The position numbers and the translations under genes are program-made. Shown in pieces: positions 42,212 to 50,314 of a stretch of 64,000 nt of DNA. The DNA is taken from contig OX638377.1 in assembly GCA_951813615.1 (NCBI GenBank), positions 4,924,599 through 4,988,598 of the forward strand. Direction: 5' to 3'. Source of the DNA: an uncultured Latescibacterota bacterium (GTDB lineage Bacteria; Latescibacterota; UBA2968; UBA8231). Each line of letters starts with the position of its first letter. The first letter of the stretch is position 1. The notes beneath the pieces were generated by a model, which saw only the letters and a program-made list of their open reading frames with translations, did not search any database and was not told the origin of the DNA.

Positions 42212-42889
42212 CTATATGTGCAGTTGGCCGATGGCGCGCGTGGCCGCGTCGCAGTACCAAAGCACGCCCTCGTGGATGGTCAGCCCGTGGACTTCGGTGG
42301 GAGCTTCGACGCGGATGACTTCCCAGATGCGCCCGTCTTCGGGGTCGAGGCGGTTGATGGTGCCGGCCGAGGTGTCGGCGACCCAGAGGGTGCCGTCGTC
42401 AGCCCAAGCTAGGCCGTGGACCCGGAGGCCGGGGACGCGAAAGGAGTGAACTTCTTCCCAAGTGCTGGCATCCATCACGTGAACGAATTGCGACGGCGGC
42501 GAGGCCACGTACACCTTGCCGTCCTTCCACTCTAAGCCGTGAGCCCCGGTGACGCGGCCATTTTGCTGGTCGGCGACCCAAGCGACGACGCCATTGCCGG
42601 GCGAATCCAACTTGGCGATGGTCTGGCCCGTAGCCGGGTCGAGGCGGGCGATCTTAAGCTCAAAGGTCGAGGCGATCCACATAGAGCCGTCGCCGAGCGT
42701 AATGCCGCTGGAGTGTGCAGTGTCGGTCTGGGCTTCAAAGAGGGTCTCGCCGCTTTCGTAGTCGAATTTATAGATCTTGAGGTCCACTTGGTCGATGCAC
42801 CAGAGGCCGTCGGGCGCGGCTTGCAGGCCGTTGGGCTGGGGGCCGGGGCATTTGAAACGCTCTTCAACGCGGGCGATTTGGACGGTCAT
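42212..42889 (-). CDS. SMP-30/Vgb-like six-bladed beta-propeller protein
   Basis: 225 residues from the ATG at 42889; upstream in-frame readings to 43099 are the shadow of the PhyH gene. Repeated propeller blades are visible: LWCIDQVDLKIYKFDYESG, SMWIASTFELKIARLDPATG, LEWKDGKVYVASPPSQFVHV, LAWADDGTLWVADTSAGT, LTIHEGVLWYCDAATRAIG. This resembles gluconolactonase/SMP-30 or a virginiamycin lyase-type propeller. Lactonase activity would complete a sugar-acid pathway, but the metal ligands cannot be certain from sequence. It is 15 bases upstream of the GalD-like gene and 29 bases downstream of a PhyH gene. Confidence 0.78.
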   Translation of the reverse strand: MTVQIARVEERFKCPGPQPNGLQAAPDGLWCIDQVDLKIYKFDYESGETLFEAQTDTAHSSGITLGDGSMWIASTFELKIARLDPATGQTIAKLDSPGNGVVAWVADQQNGRVTGAHGLEWKDGKVYVASPPSQFVHVMDASTWEEVHSFRVPGLRVHGLAWADDGTLWVADTSAGTINRLDPEDGRIWEVIRVEAPTEVHGLTIHEGVLWYCDAATRAIGQLHI

Positions 42890-42918
42890 AGAATTGCTTT
42901 CTTTGCTAAGGGTTGGGA

Positions 42919-43698
42919 TTAGGCCGACAGGCCCATGAGGTAGTTCCAGTTCTGGCGGCGGATGGCGCGCTCTTTGTAGTGGTCGCTTTGGGAGACGCCT
43001 AGCGGGTTCGTGAAGTTGAGGATGTTGGTGACGTCCTCGGCTCGGTCGCGCTCGTTCCAGTCGGCGGGCTTGTTGGCCGCCTCTGGATCGTGGTTCCAAG
43101 TGGGTGCTGTGTTGTTCTGCGTGCGGCGGAAGAGGAACTTGATCATGTGGCGCTTGTGCGGCGAGCGGTTGGCCGCGGTGCCGTGCCAGAGGTCGTAGTG
43201 CGTAAAGGCCACGGTACCGGCCTTGACCACGAGCGGCACTTGGCCGCGGATGTTGGAATACGTGGCCATGCGGTCCGTCGGCGCGTTGCGGAACTGGGTG
43301 CCGGGGACGATGATCGTCGGCCCCATGTCGGGCGTGACGTCGGTCGGGTAGTATAGCCCTAGGAAGCGGTTGAGCAGCACGTCGCGGTTGTTGAGGCCGT
43401 CTTGGTGCCAGTTCATGTGCGGGGAGTTCGGCTGCTTGCAGTGCCAGTGGCGATGCGACTGCACCTCGTAGTCCGGGCCGAGCAGGCTGACGAGCGCGCC
43501 TTTGACGGTCGGATGATCGAGCACTTGCCAGAGCTCGGGCACGGCTTCGGTGATGGCGTCGCCGGGATTGTAGTCGAGCGCATTGAGCTGGGCGGCGATG
43601 GACTCGTTGAGTCCGGCGGGCAATTCCGGCTCGACGAGGTGGTAGCCGGAGACGAGGAAACGGGCCACTTCGGCGTCGCTGAGCAGATGCTCATTCAT
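42919..43698 (-). CDS. PhyH-family dioxygenase related to the HEAT-fused paralogues
   Basis: 259 residues from the ATG at 43698, chosen because GGAGG lies nine bases upstream; a longer frame starts at 43740. HMNWHQDGLNN (His98, Asp100), GPTIIVPGTQFRN and HYDLWHGTAANRSPHKR with the distal His and Arg form the active site. SLLGPDYEVQSHRHWHC and DMGPT are shared with the 50315 and 56869 products, which have C-terminal HEAT repeats; this one has none. It overlaps the upstream hypothetical gene by 8 bases. Confidence 0.9.
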   Translation of the reverse strand: MNEHLLSDAEVARFLVSGYHLVEPELPAGLNESIAAQLNALDYNPGDAITEAVPELWQVLDHPTVKGALVSLLGPDYEVQSHRHWHCKQPNSPHMNWHQDGLNNRDVLLNRFLGLYYPTDVTPDMGPTIIVPGTQFRNAPTDRMATYSNIRGQVPLVVKAGTVAFTHYDLWHGTAANRSPHKRHMIKFLFRRTQNNTAPTWNHDPEAANKPADWNERDRAEDVTNILNFTNPLGVSQSDHYKERAIRRQNWNYLMGLSA

Positions 43699-43975
43699 CG
43701 GCGATAACCTCCATTTTCTGTAGGATGAATTCATAGCCAATCACGTCCAACTCTCTGTCGTCGAACGGAGCTTGCAGATGGGGGAATTGGACGATTTGCC
43801 AACCGTCCACTACGGCGTCGTGTACGGTTTCGTAGGGCCAGTCGGGTGCTGATTCGGCGTGGATTTCGGGCGCAAAGCCCGCGACCGGCTCGATGAGCGT
43901 TAGGCCGATTATACTGGACATGACGCTAGGGGTGCGCGCCTGCAAGTAGAGCAGGCGTTGGCGGGGTGCGTCCAT
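43691..43975 (-). CDS. Small hypothetical protein, first gene of the minus operon
   Basis: 94 residues from the ATG at 43975 (GGAGAG eleven bases upstream). No signal peptide or membrane helix. LQARTPSVMSSIIGLTLIEP, WPYETVHDAVVDGWQIVQFP and LDVIGYEFILQK suggest a compact alpha/beta fold I cannot name. Its end overlaps the start of the PhyH gene by 8 bases, so translation is coupled and its role is probably tied to that oxygenase. A promoter with 17-base spacing lies 54 bases upstream. Confidence 0.65.
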   Translation of the reverse strand: MDAPRQRLLYLQARTPSVMSSIIGLTLIEPVAGFAPEIHAESAPDWPYETVHDAVVDGWQIVQFPHLQAPFDDRELDVIGYEFILQKMEVIADE

Positions 43976-44028
43976 TGGGGTTGAGTCTCTCCTGTCATGC
44001 AAATGCAGGGATGTACAGCGCGGCGCTT

Positions 44029-44057
44029 AATATAAAACGGGCGTGCGGTGCGGCCAA
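44029..44057 (-). promoter_or_regulatory. Putative sigma-70 promoter for the 40641-43975 operon
   Basis: TTGGCC and TATATT lie 17 bases apart on the minus strand; the -10 matches five of six consensus bases. The -10 ends 54 bases before the first ATG. The -35 resembles the TTGGCG boxes at 24366 and 28138. Confidence 0.45.
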
Positions 44058-44135
44058 TGACGCCACTTGATAACAGCTACCCTCTTCCTTAGCTTGCCCT
44101 GCCGCACGGAATTCTACTAAAGGAGAAAATAGAAG

Positions 44136-45107
44136 ATGCAGTACAAGACCCTAGGCCGCACGGGCGTCAAAGTGTCTTCCCTGTGCTATGGTACTATGGC
44201 CTTTGGCGGCGATGCGGACGAGGCGACCTCCGGGCAGATGTATCGCTACTGCCGCGAGTTGGGGATCAATTTTTTCGACACAGCCAATGTCTATTCCAAC
44301 GGGCGTTCTGAGGAGATATTGGGCCGATTGATCCAAGACGAGCGCGACGAGTTGGTAATCACCTCAAAAGTTTGCGGCGCAATGGGCGACGCCCCCAACG
44401 ACCGGGGCTTGTCGCGGCGGCATATTGTGCAGGCCGTAGAAGCCAGTCTCAGGCGGTTGCAGACGGACCGCCTCGACCTGTACTTCGTCCACAACTTCGA
44501 CGAAGATACTCCCATGGAAGAGACCCTCGCCGCGCTCGACGATTTAGTGCGCGGCGGCAAAATCCTCTACCCGGCCGTGAGCAATTGGGCCGCTTGGCAG
44601 ATTGCCAAAGCCCTCGGCCACTGCGCCCGCGCGGGGTTGGCACCCTTTGCGTGCATTCAGCCTATGTACAGCTTGGCCAAGCGGCAAGTAGAGGTAGAAA
44701 TCCTGCCACTGGCCCGCTCAGAGGGTTTGGGCGTGATTGCCTATAGTCCCTTAGGCGGCGGCTTGCTGACTGGCAAGTACGGAATCGACAAGCGGCCCGA
44801 GCAGGGTCGTCTGTTGCAGCAGGACAACTACATCAAGCGCTACGCCAATCCCGTGTTCTACGAAGTCGCCGAGCGCTTCGTGCGCTATGCCGGTGACCAG
44901 GGCGTGCATCCGGTGACCTTGGCCGTCGCGTGGGTTATGGGGCATCGAGACGTGACCGCGCCGATCGTCGGCGGGCGCGACCTAGACCAGCTAAAGCCAT
45001 CGCTCGCCGCGCTCGACTTTGCCATGTCGGCCGAAATGCGCGCCGAAGTGTCGGCGCTTTCGATCGCGCCGCCGCCAGCCACCGACCGCGACGAAGAACT
45101 GTTTTAA
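44136..45107 (+). CDS. Aldo/keto reductase
   Basis: 323 residues; AAAGGAG about 13 bases before the ATG. The AKR catalytic tetrad is visible: Asp in NFFDTANVYSNGRSEEILG (with Tyr in VYSNG), Lys in VITSKVCG and His in YFVHNFDED. VGGRDLDQL near the end is the NADPH-binding loop type of the voltage-gated-channel-beta/YghZ subgroup. It reduces or oxidises a carbonyl compound, possibly the aldehyde released by the aldolase gene that follows 12 bases later. It is the first gene of a two-gene plus-strand unit. Confidence 0.9.
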   Translation: MQYKTLGRTGVKVSSLCYGTMAFGGDADEATSGQMYRYCRELGINFFDTANVYSNGRSEEILGRLIQDERDELVITSKVCGAMGDAPNDRGLSRRHIVQAVEASLRRLQTDRLDLYFVHNFDEDTPMEETLAALDDLVRGGKILYPAVSNWAAWQIAKALGHCARAGLAPFACIQPMYSLAKRQVEVEILPLARSEGLGVIAYSPLGGGLLTGKYGIDKRPEQGRLLQQDNYIKRYANPVFYEVAERFVRYAGDQGVHPVTLAVAWVMGHRDVTAPIVGGRDLDQLKPSLAALDFAMSAEMRAEVSALSIAPPPATDRDEELF

Positions 45108-45119
45108 AGGAGAAAAACC

Positions 45120-45908
45120 ATGAGACCCAACAAGCTGCGCCAAAAACTCAACGCCGGCGAGCCCACGCTAGGCACCCACATCCACACCACTTGGCCTTCG
45201 ATCGTCGAAGCCATAGGGCATACGGGCGAGTACGACTACGTGGAATTTGTCGCCGAGTACGGCCCCTTTGACCTGCACGAATTGGACAACCTCGCCCGCG
45301 CTGCCGAGCTATGGGACTTGGGAACGATGATCAAGGTCGATGCCGAAAACCGCGCTTATGTGGCCCAACGGGCCATAGGGTCAGGCTTCGGCAGCGTGCT
45401 CTTTGCCGATGTGCGCGACCCGGACGACGCGCAGGCTTGTGTGCGCTGCGTGCGCGCCGACGCGCCCGGGGACGAAGGCACCTATGGGGTGGCCATGCGG
45501 CGCTTCGCCTATATGAGCTACGGCGGCACCCCGGAGTACGTCCAAGCGCTGCGCGACGTGGTCGTGGTGTTGATGATCGAAAAGCAAAGTGCCGTCGCCG
45601 ACCTAGAGGCCATGCTCTCGGTAGAAGGGGTCGAGATGGTCCAGTGGGGAGGAGCCGATTACTCTATGAGCGTCGGCAAGGCCGGCCAGCGCGGTGCGCC
45701 GGAAATTGCCGCAGCCGAAGAAAAGGTCTTTAAGACGGCCTTGGAGATGGGCGTCCATCCGCGCGCCGAGATCAACACAGCCGACGACGCCAAGCGCTTT
45801 CTCGACATGGGGGTGCGGCACTTCTGCGTCGGCACGGATATAGCGGTGCTGTACGGGTATTGGCGCGATCAAGGCGAGGCAATGCGGCGGGCGTTGGAGG
45901 GGGAGTAG
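45120..45908 (+). CDS. HpcH/HpaI-family class II aldolase
   Basis: 262 residues; AAAGGAG before the ATG. RPNKLRQKLNAGEPTLGTHIH, FVAEYGPFDL, GTMIKVDAENR, GFGSVLFADVRDP, VVVLMIEKQSAVADLEAML (metal Glu) and VEMVQWGGADYSMSVG (metal Asp) follow the family order. The FVAEYGPFD replaces the usual DxEH, so the His is missing at the base position; activity may differ. It lies in an operon with the aldo/keto reductase. Its last 40 bases overlap the end of a convergent DUF433 gene. Confidence 0.85.
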   Translation: MRPNKLRQKLNAGEPTLGTHIHTTWPSIVEAIGHTGEYDYVEFVAEYGPFDLHELDNLARAAELWDLGTMIKVDAENRAYVAQRAIGSGFGSVLFADVRDPDDAQACVRCVRADAPGDEGTYGVAMRRFAYMSYGGTPEYVQALRDVVVVLMIEKQSAVADLEAMLSVEGVEMVQWGGADYSMSVGKAGQRGAPEIAAAEEKVFKTALEMGVHPRAEINTADDAKRFLDMGVRHFCVGTDIAVLYGYWRDQGEAMRRALEGE

Positions 45909-46126
45909 TAGGGGCGATTCGCGAATTGCTCTTCAGCCAGTGAGGCTGCATAGTCGAAGCAAGCGAGGATATCTTCCCATGTTAGAGAAGGATATTCTTG
46001 AAGTAGGTCTTCGATGGTATCCCCGTTGGCGAGCATCCGGAGGATTTGATGCACGGGAAGGCGCGTCCCCTTAATGCAGGCTTGGCCGTGATACACTTGA
46101 GGATCAATAGTAATTCGATTGTCCAT
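45869..46126 (-). CDS. DUF433 (antitoxin-like) protein, no toxin partner adjacent
   Basis: 85 residues from the ATG at 46126, fixed by AGGAGGTGA six bases upstream. The fold is the DUF433 helix-turn-helix type: RITIDPQVYHGQACIKGTRL, HQILRMLANGDTIEDLLQEY, SLTWEDILACFDYAASL. DUF433 proteins usually pair with a downstream DUF5615 PIN-like toxin. Here the next open frame on this strand after the stop is the antisense of the aldolase gene, so no partner is visible. The final 13 codons overlap the 3-prime end of the aldolase gene, tail to tail. Confidence 0.82.
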   Translation of the reverse strand: MDNRITIDPQVYHGQACIKGTRLPVHQILRMLANGDTIEDLLQEYPSLTWEDILACFDYAASLAEEQFANRPYYSPSNARRIASP

Positions 46127-46185
46127 ACTCTCACCTCCTGATTTGTGTTGAGTGGGCTTAACCCAAACGGATAGCGTCTCTGCGA

Positions 46186-46968
46186 TCACCGCCGCCATAC
46201 GCTCGTCCGCAGCCCTTCGATGCCTTCGGCCAAGGCGCGGCGATAGAGCCACAAGTCGCCGCCATACGCTATGCAACGGAAGCCTCGGCGCAGCATCTCC
46301 GTTCCTTCCTCAATGGTATTGACCAAGTAGCCAGCGGCCTTGCCGTGGCGCTCGCAGGCATCGACGACGCGGTCGAGGGCGGCGGTGAATTCGGGATGGT
46401 CAAACTGCGCGGGAATCCCCAAGAAGTTGCTCAGGTCAAAACCCCCTATCCACAGCACATCAATCCCTTCTACCGCGGCGATGCGATCGACGTTTTCGAG
46501 GCCGGGGCGGTTTTCGATCTGAGCGATTAGCAGTCCCTCGGTATTGGCGTGGTCGATCTTGCCGACGACGGAGCCTTCGGCGAAGTGGTCGTGGGCGATT
46601 TGAAAGGCTGCACCGCGCTGGCCAATAGGCGGGTACTTGCCCGACTGCACGATGACCTCGGTCTGTTGCGCATCGCTAATCATCGGCACCATGACGCCTC
46701 GAGCCCCCACGTCGAGGACGCGGGCGATGAAGTGATATTGGGTCGCCGGCACCCGCACAAACGGCTCAATGTGGTCGGCGTTGGTGGTGGCGATCAGGTC
46801 GCGCACTGTCTCGACGCTCCAGCCGGTGTGCTCCATGTCGTACATAATGAATTCAGCGCCAGCCTCGGCAGAGAGACGGGCAATGCCCGGGGTGCAAAAT
46901 TCAAAGGTCATGGTGCCGATGACGGTGCCGCCCTCTTTGAGGGTGCGTTTGACTTTATTGGGTTTCAT
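46186..46968 (-). CDS. HpcH/HpaI-family class II aldolase
   Basis: 260 residues from the ATG at 46968, which overlaps the upstream stop in ATGA. KPNKVKRTLKEGGTVIGTM, YDMEHTGWSVETVR (base His with Asp and Glu), PFVRVPATQYH (catalytic Arg), GARGVMVPMI, AQIENRPGLENVDRIAA (metal Glu) and DVLWIGGFDLSNFLGIP (metal Asp) are all present, so this is the most complete of the three aldolases here. It would split or form a 2-keto-4-hydroxy acid. It is translated with the 2-hydroxyacid dehydrogenase immediately upstream. Confidence 0.9.
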   Translation of the reverse strand: MKPNKVKRTLKEGGTVIGTMTFEFCTPGIARLSAEAGAEFIMYDMEHTGWSVETVRDLIATTNADHIEPFVRVPATQYHFIARVLDVGARGVMVPMISDAQQTEVIVQSGKYPPIGQRGAAFQIAHDHFAEGSVVGKIDHANTEGLLIAQIENRPGLENVDRIAAVEGIDVLWIGGFDLSNFLGIPAQFDHPEFTAALDRVVDACERHGKAAGYLVNTIEEGTEMLRRGFRCIAYGGDLWLYRRALAEGIEGLRTSVWRR

Positions 46969-48008
46969 TCGATAGCTCGATAGTGGTTCAGTTTTTCTTT
47001 TAGCCGGAGATTCTCGGCCGCTTGGGGATTGACGAGGTACTGGGGCAGGCAGCCGGAGGCTACTTCGATTAGGCTGCGACAGGCGCTGCGGCCGATGAGG
47101 CGGAAACACTCGTCGGTCCAGCATAGCCCGTGCGGGGCGACGATGGTCAGGTCGGTGAGTGCCAGCACTGGCTCGTCTTGGGGCACAGGCTCTGTTTCAA
47201 AAACGTCGAGGCCAGCACCGGCGATCTGACCCCGTTGCAGGGCGCAGGTGAGGGCCTGCTGATCGACGATGGGGCCGCGGGCCGTGTTGATGAGGTAGGC
47301 GCTTTCCTGCATCAGTGAGAGCTCGCGCTCGCCGATGAGGTGATGGGTCTCCTCGGTGAGGGCGCAGCAGATGCAGACGTAGTCGGCGCTTTGCAGCAAT
47401 TGGTCGAGTTCGACTAGTTCAGCACCAGCGGCGCGGACCTGTGCAGCATCGACAAAAGGGTCGGCGGCAATGCAGCGAATGCCAAAGGGCTTGGCCAAGG
47501 TGCAGATCTCGCGGCCGATATTGCCCAGGCCGACCAGCCCCAGCGTGCGTCCCGTGACGCCCATGCCCATGTAGTCGAGGCGCTCGTGCCAGCGCCCTTC
47601 GCGCACCAAGCGGTCCTTGGCCAGCATTTTGTGGCTGAGGGCCAAGAGGTACGTCAGGGCCATGACCGCCACGGGTCGGCGCACGCCGTCGGGGGTAATC
47701 GTCAAGAGCACGCCCTGTTCGTTACAAGCGGCCACGTCAACGCTGTCGTAGCCGACGCCAAAGCGGGCGACGATCGCCAGCTTGTCCGCTCCCTGCAAGG
47801 TCTCGGCGCTGACTATTGAAGCGAGAACCAGCAGGCCGTCGTAGCCGCGGATTTGGTCGGGGCGCAGTTCGGTGGTGTTTTCCGCTAAAAACTCCCACTC
47901 GACCCGTGGGGCTTCGTCGAGCAGGTCGAGACCAATATCGCCGAAGCCGAGAGTGCCGTCGTCCTTGAGAAAGTCGCGGGTGACGCCGATGCGAAAGGTT
48001 GTATCCAT
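46965..48008 (-). CDS. D-2-hydroxyacid dehydrogenase
   Basis: 347 residues from the ATG at 48008; a TTG at 48020 is less likely. The NAD-binding motif is GRTLGLVGLGNIGREIC, with VARFGVGYDSVDV (substrate-binding Arg region), YLINTARGPIVDQQAL (catalytic Arg) and FETEPVPQDEP (Glu), then VAPHGLCWTDE (catalytic His). This is the D-isomer-specific 2-hydroxyacid dehydrogenase fold, as in phosphoglycerate or glyoxylate reductases. It could reduce the 2-keto acid made by the coupled aldolase. The overlap with that gene is 4 bases. Confidence 0.9.
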   Translation of the reverse strand: MDTTFRIGVTRDFLKDDGTLGFGDIGLDLLDEAPRVEWEFLAENTTELRPDQIRGYDGLLVLASIVSAETLQGADKLAIVARFGVGYDSVDVAACNEQGVLLTITPDGVRRPVAVMALTYLLALSHKMLAKDRLVREGRWHERLDYMGMGVTGRTLGLVGLGNIGREICTLAKPFGIRCIAADPFVDAAQVRAAGAELVELDQLLQSADYVCICCALTEETHHLIGERELSLMQESAYLINTARGPIVDQQALTCALQRGQIAGAGLDVFETEPVPQDEPVLALTDLTIVAPHGLCWTDECFRLIGRSACRSLIEVASGCLPQYLVNPQAAENLRLKEKLNHYRAIE

Positions 48009-48205
48009 GGCGACAAACAAGATAGGGCCTGACGGGCCGCTATCAAGGGGAGAGTCGGCTGTATGGGGTGGGGATCACATTGTCTGCGATTAGATACAGA
48101 AAGCGGCGACACAATAGCGACCCCGCCAGACAAAAAAGGTGGTTTGCATTTTGCTTATCCGCTCCTGTCGCTTACTTTTCACCCTAATCGAGGAGCAATG
48201 CCGGG

Positions 48206-48649
48206 ATGGCCCCTGAAACATCTGAAATAACCACCCGCGACGTGTTGCAGCAGATCAACCGCCGCTTGGAACTGATTGAAAGCGATGTGCGCGCCGTCAG
48301 TGAGAAGCTGGATGTGTCGGTTCAGACGCTGAATGATAAGATCGACACGTCGGTTCAGGATCTGGATGGAAAGCGGGAAGCGTCGGCTCAGACGCTAAAT
48401 GATACGATTGACATATCGGATGAGAAGCGAGAGGTGTCGTTTCAGACGCTCCACGAGAAGATCGACACGTCGGCTCAGGGTCTGGATGAGAAGCGAGAGG
48501 CATCGGCTCAAACGCTAAATGATAAGATCGACACGTCGGTTCAAAAGCTCCATGATAAGATCGACACCTATTTCCGCTGGACTATCGGCATCGTCCTAGC
48601 TAGCTGGCTGTCCACTATGAGCGCGATCCTGTTCAAAGGATTTTTATAG
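48206..48649 (+). CDS. Coiled-coil protein of 11-residue repeats with C-terminal membrane anchor
   Basis: 147 residues; AGGAG lies ten bases before the ATG. After a helical start (VLQQINRRLELIESDVRAVS) residues 38-121 are repeats of 11 residues (SVQTLNDKIDT and SAQGLDEKREA types in alternation), one unit shortened to seven. Residues 124-147 form a single hydrophobic helix (WTIGIVLASWLSTMSAILF). The hendecad pattern fits a right-handed coiled coil in the cytoplasm or periplasm. Similar small membrane coiled-coil proteins exist in many phyla without known function. It stands alone, convergent with the broken PcfJ-like gene. Confidence 0.7.
   Translation: MAPETSEITTRDVLQQINRRLELIESDVRAVSEKLDVSVQTLNDKIDTSVQDLDGKREASAQTLNDTIDISDEKREVSFQTLHEKIDTSAQGLDEKREASAQTLNDKIDTSVQKLHDKIDTYFRWTIGIVLASWLSTMSAILFKGFL
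48317..48568 (+). repeat. 33-bp tandem repeat coding for hendecads
   Basis: Eight units code for 11 residues except the fourth, which has seven; units alternate between QTLNDKID and LDEKREA types, a 66-bp higher-order period. Several units share more than 20 identical bases. Confidence 0.75.
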
Positions 48650-48696
48650 CCTACCCTTCCCCCCAACTCCTGCGGTCACCTGCGCATGTCGCCTCG

Positions 48697-50191
48697 CTAG
48701 TCGTGCCGCAGACCCTCTCTCTCCATCCACAAACGCAAGATGCGCGGCGATTGCCGCAGATAGTAGAGATAGGGCCGGTCCTGCCAATGCTTTTTGGCAG
48801 TGCGCTTGTTGTCGTGGGGGTGCATGTTGTACTTCCCCCGATAATCGACGACAGTCTTCTTGTGGTTGTCGAGGGCAATGGTCAGAATGCGCTGCGGCAG
48901 CTTGGCCGGGTAGGTTAGCTGCATCGACCACACCGACCGCTCGCCCTCTGAGCAGCGCCGGGCATACGAGGCAGCGCAGTGGTGCATGACGCGCCCTTCG
49001 GCTAGCAGGTCGAGCGTGGTGCGGAGTTCGCGTATTGACCAAAGCACGCGCTCGCCCGAGAAAGCGTCTTCTTCCTCCCACTCGAATCCGCGAAAGCCAG
49101 ACCCCTCCCACGCATCTTCCTCGCCGAGAGCGTAGTCGTCGGCGTTGAGGTCGCCGTGCCACTCATCGACCAAGCGCAGCAGCTTGGTGATGCTGCGGCC
49201 CTTCATCGAAAAGTTAGGCTGAGCCGGCGGCCCCTCAATGGGGTGGCCGTTGGGGCCGGGCAATTGCTGGGGCACGAATTTCTGGTAGTGGATATAATCG
49301 ACAAATGGGTTGGTTGGCAAAAAAGAGCATCACTGTCTCCCAGAACGGCTCGTCTTGCTGGTAGTCCTTCAGCCGCGTGGATAAAACGGCCCAACTCGTG
49401 CCTCCACCCATACCGGCGAATTGCGCCCAGCGCAGGGCGCGCGAAACCGGCCACTGCCGATGGGCACTGGGAAAAAGGTGCGCCATGCGCTTGGTCAGCC
49501 GCAGCGGCAGGTCGGCCTTGCGGATGTTCTGGCCGATGCCGATATGCTTGAACCACTCCTGCTCGCGGTGTGCTGTCGGAAGGTCTCCTTGGAGGAAGGC
49601 GGTGTCCATAAAAGGCGGCACCTCGTAGCGGGCCAGCAGATGCCGGGTGAGGCTGCGGAGTTGCGCCCGAGGGCTGAGGCGGTCGGTGCGCCACTCCTCG
49701 ACGGGCCGGAGCCAGTCGCCGTAGTGGCGGGCGAGTTGACCAAGGGCGTCCTCGTAGTTGTTGCCCTCTTCGCGCGTCCGGTTGAGGAATCCCGTTTTGA
49801 GGCCGAGGAGGTCGGCGCGTCGCTCTACGTGCTTGAGCAGGCGATAGAGAGCTTGACGGCGCTTGGGATCTTCGGCCGCGGCGAAGAGCGCGACGAGCTT
49901 CTGGCTGAGCGGATACATCTCATCTGGAGGGATCTCGCCGTGGAAGGCCCGGTCGATGAGGCGGGCGCGTCCTAGGGTGTGGCTGCGGCCGGGGTGCGGC
50001 GCGATTGGCCGCAAGGTGTCGGCGGCGAGTTGGCGCTCGATTGCGAGCTGGCTCTCGGTTTTGTTGCGCTGGACCGTTAGGCCGTTTTTGCGGCACCAGA
50101 TGATATAGCTCGAAAGGGACGGGAAGCCGAGCGTTGCGGCGTAGTGCCGGAGGGCGTCGTCAAGTGCTGGCCGGACCGATACAGTCGTCAT
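48697..50191 (-). pseudogene. PcfJ-like protein, frameshifted at a run of six T
   Basis: Two frames make one protein of about 500 residues. From the ATG at 50191 the first frame gives TTVSVRPALDDALRHYAATLG to DYQQDEPFWETVMLF. At minus-strand TTTTTT (plus 49319-49324) the homology moves to the next frame: LPTNPFVDYIHYQKF, then the PcfJ core GRVMHHCAASYARRCSEGER, WSMQLTYPAKLPQRILTIAL and VVDYRGKYN. Removing one T would restore the reading. PcfJ-type proteins were named from conjugative plasmids and also occur in chromosomes; their activity is not established. The break may be real, a sequencing error, or slippage-dependent translation. No conjugation genes are near. Confidence 0.8.
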
Positions 50192-50314
50192 GGGCACTTT
50201 CCTGAGAAGGGCTAAAAAGTAAAAGGCGCGGAAAGAGCGTAATTATGTCAACGAGAAAATCTCGGAGCGTCCGCGTCCGTTTTGATTTTGCGGAAAGTAC
50301 ATGCTACCAGAGCG

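Noticed and set aside
46127..46276. Upstream extension of the DUF433 gene
   Set aside because: The strong AGGAGGTGA site before the ATG at 46126 fixes a shorter start.
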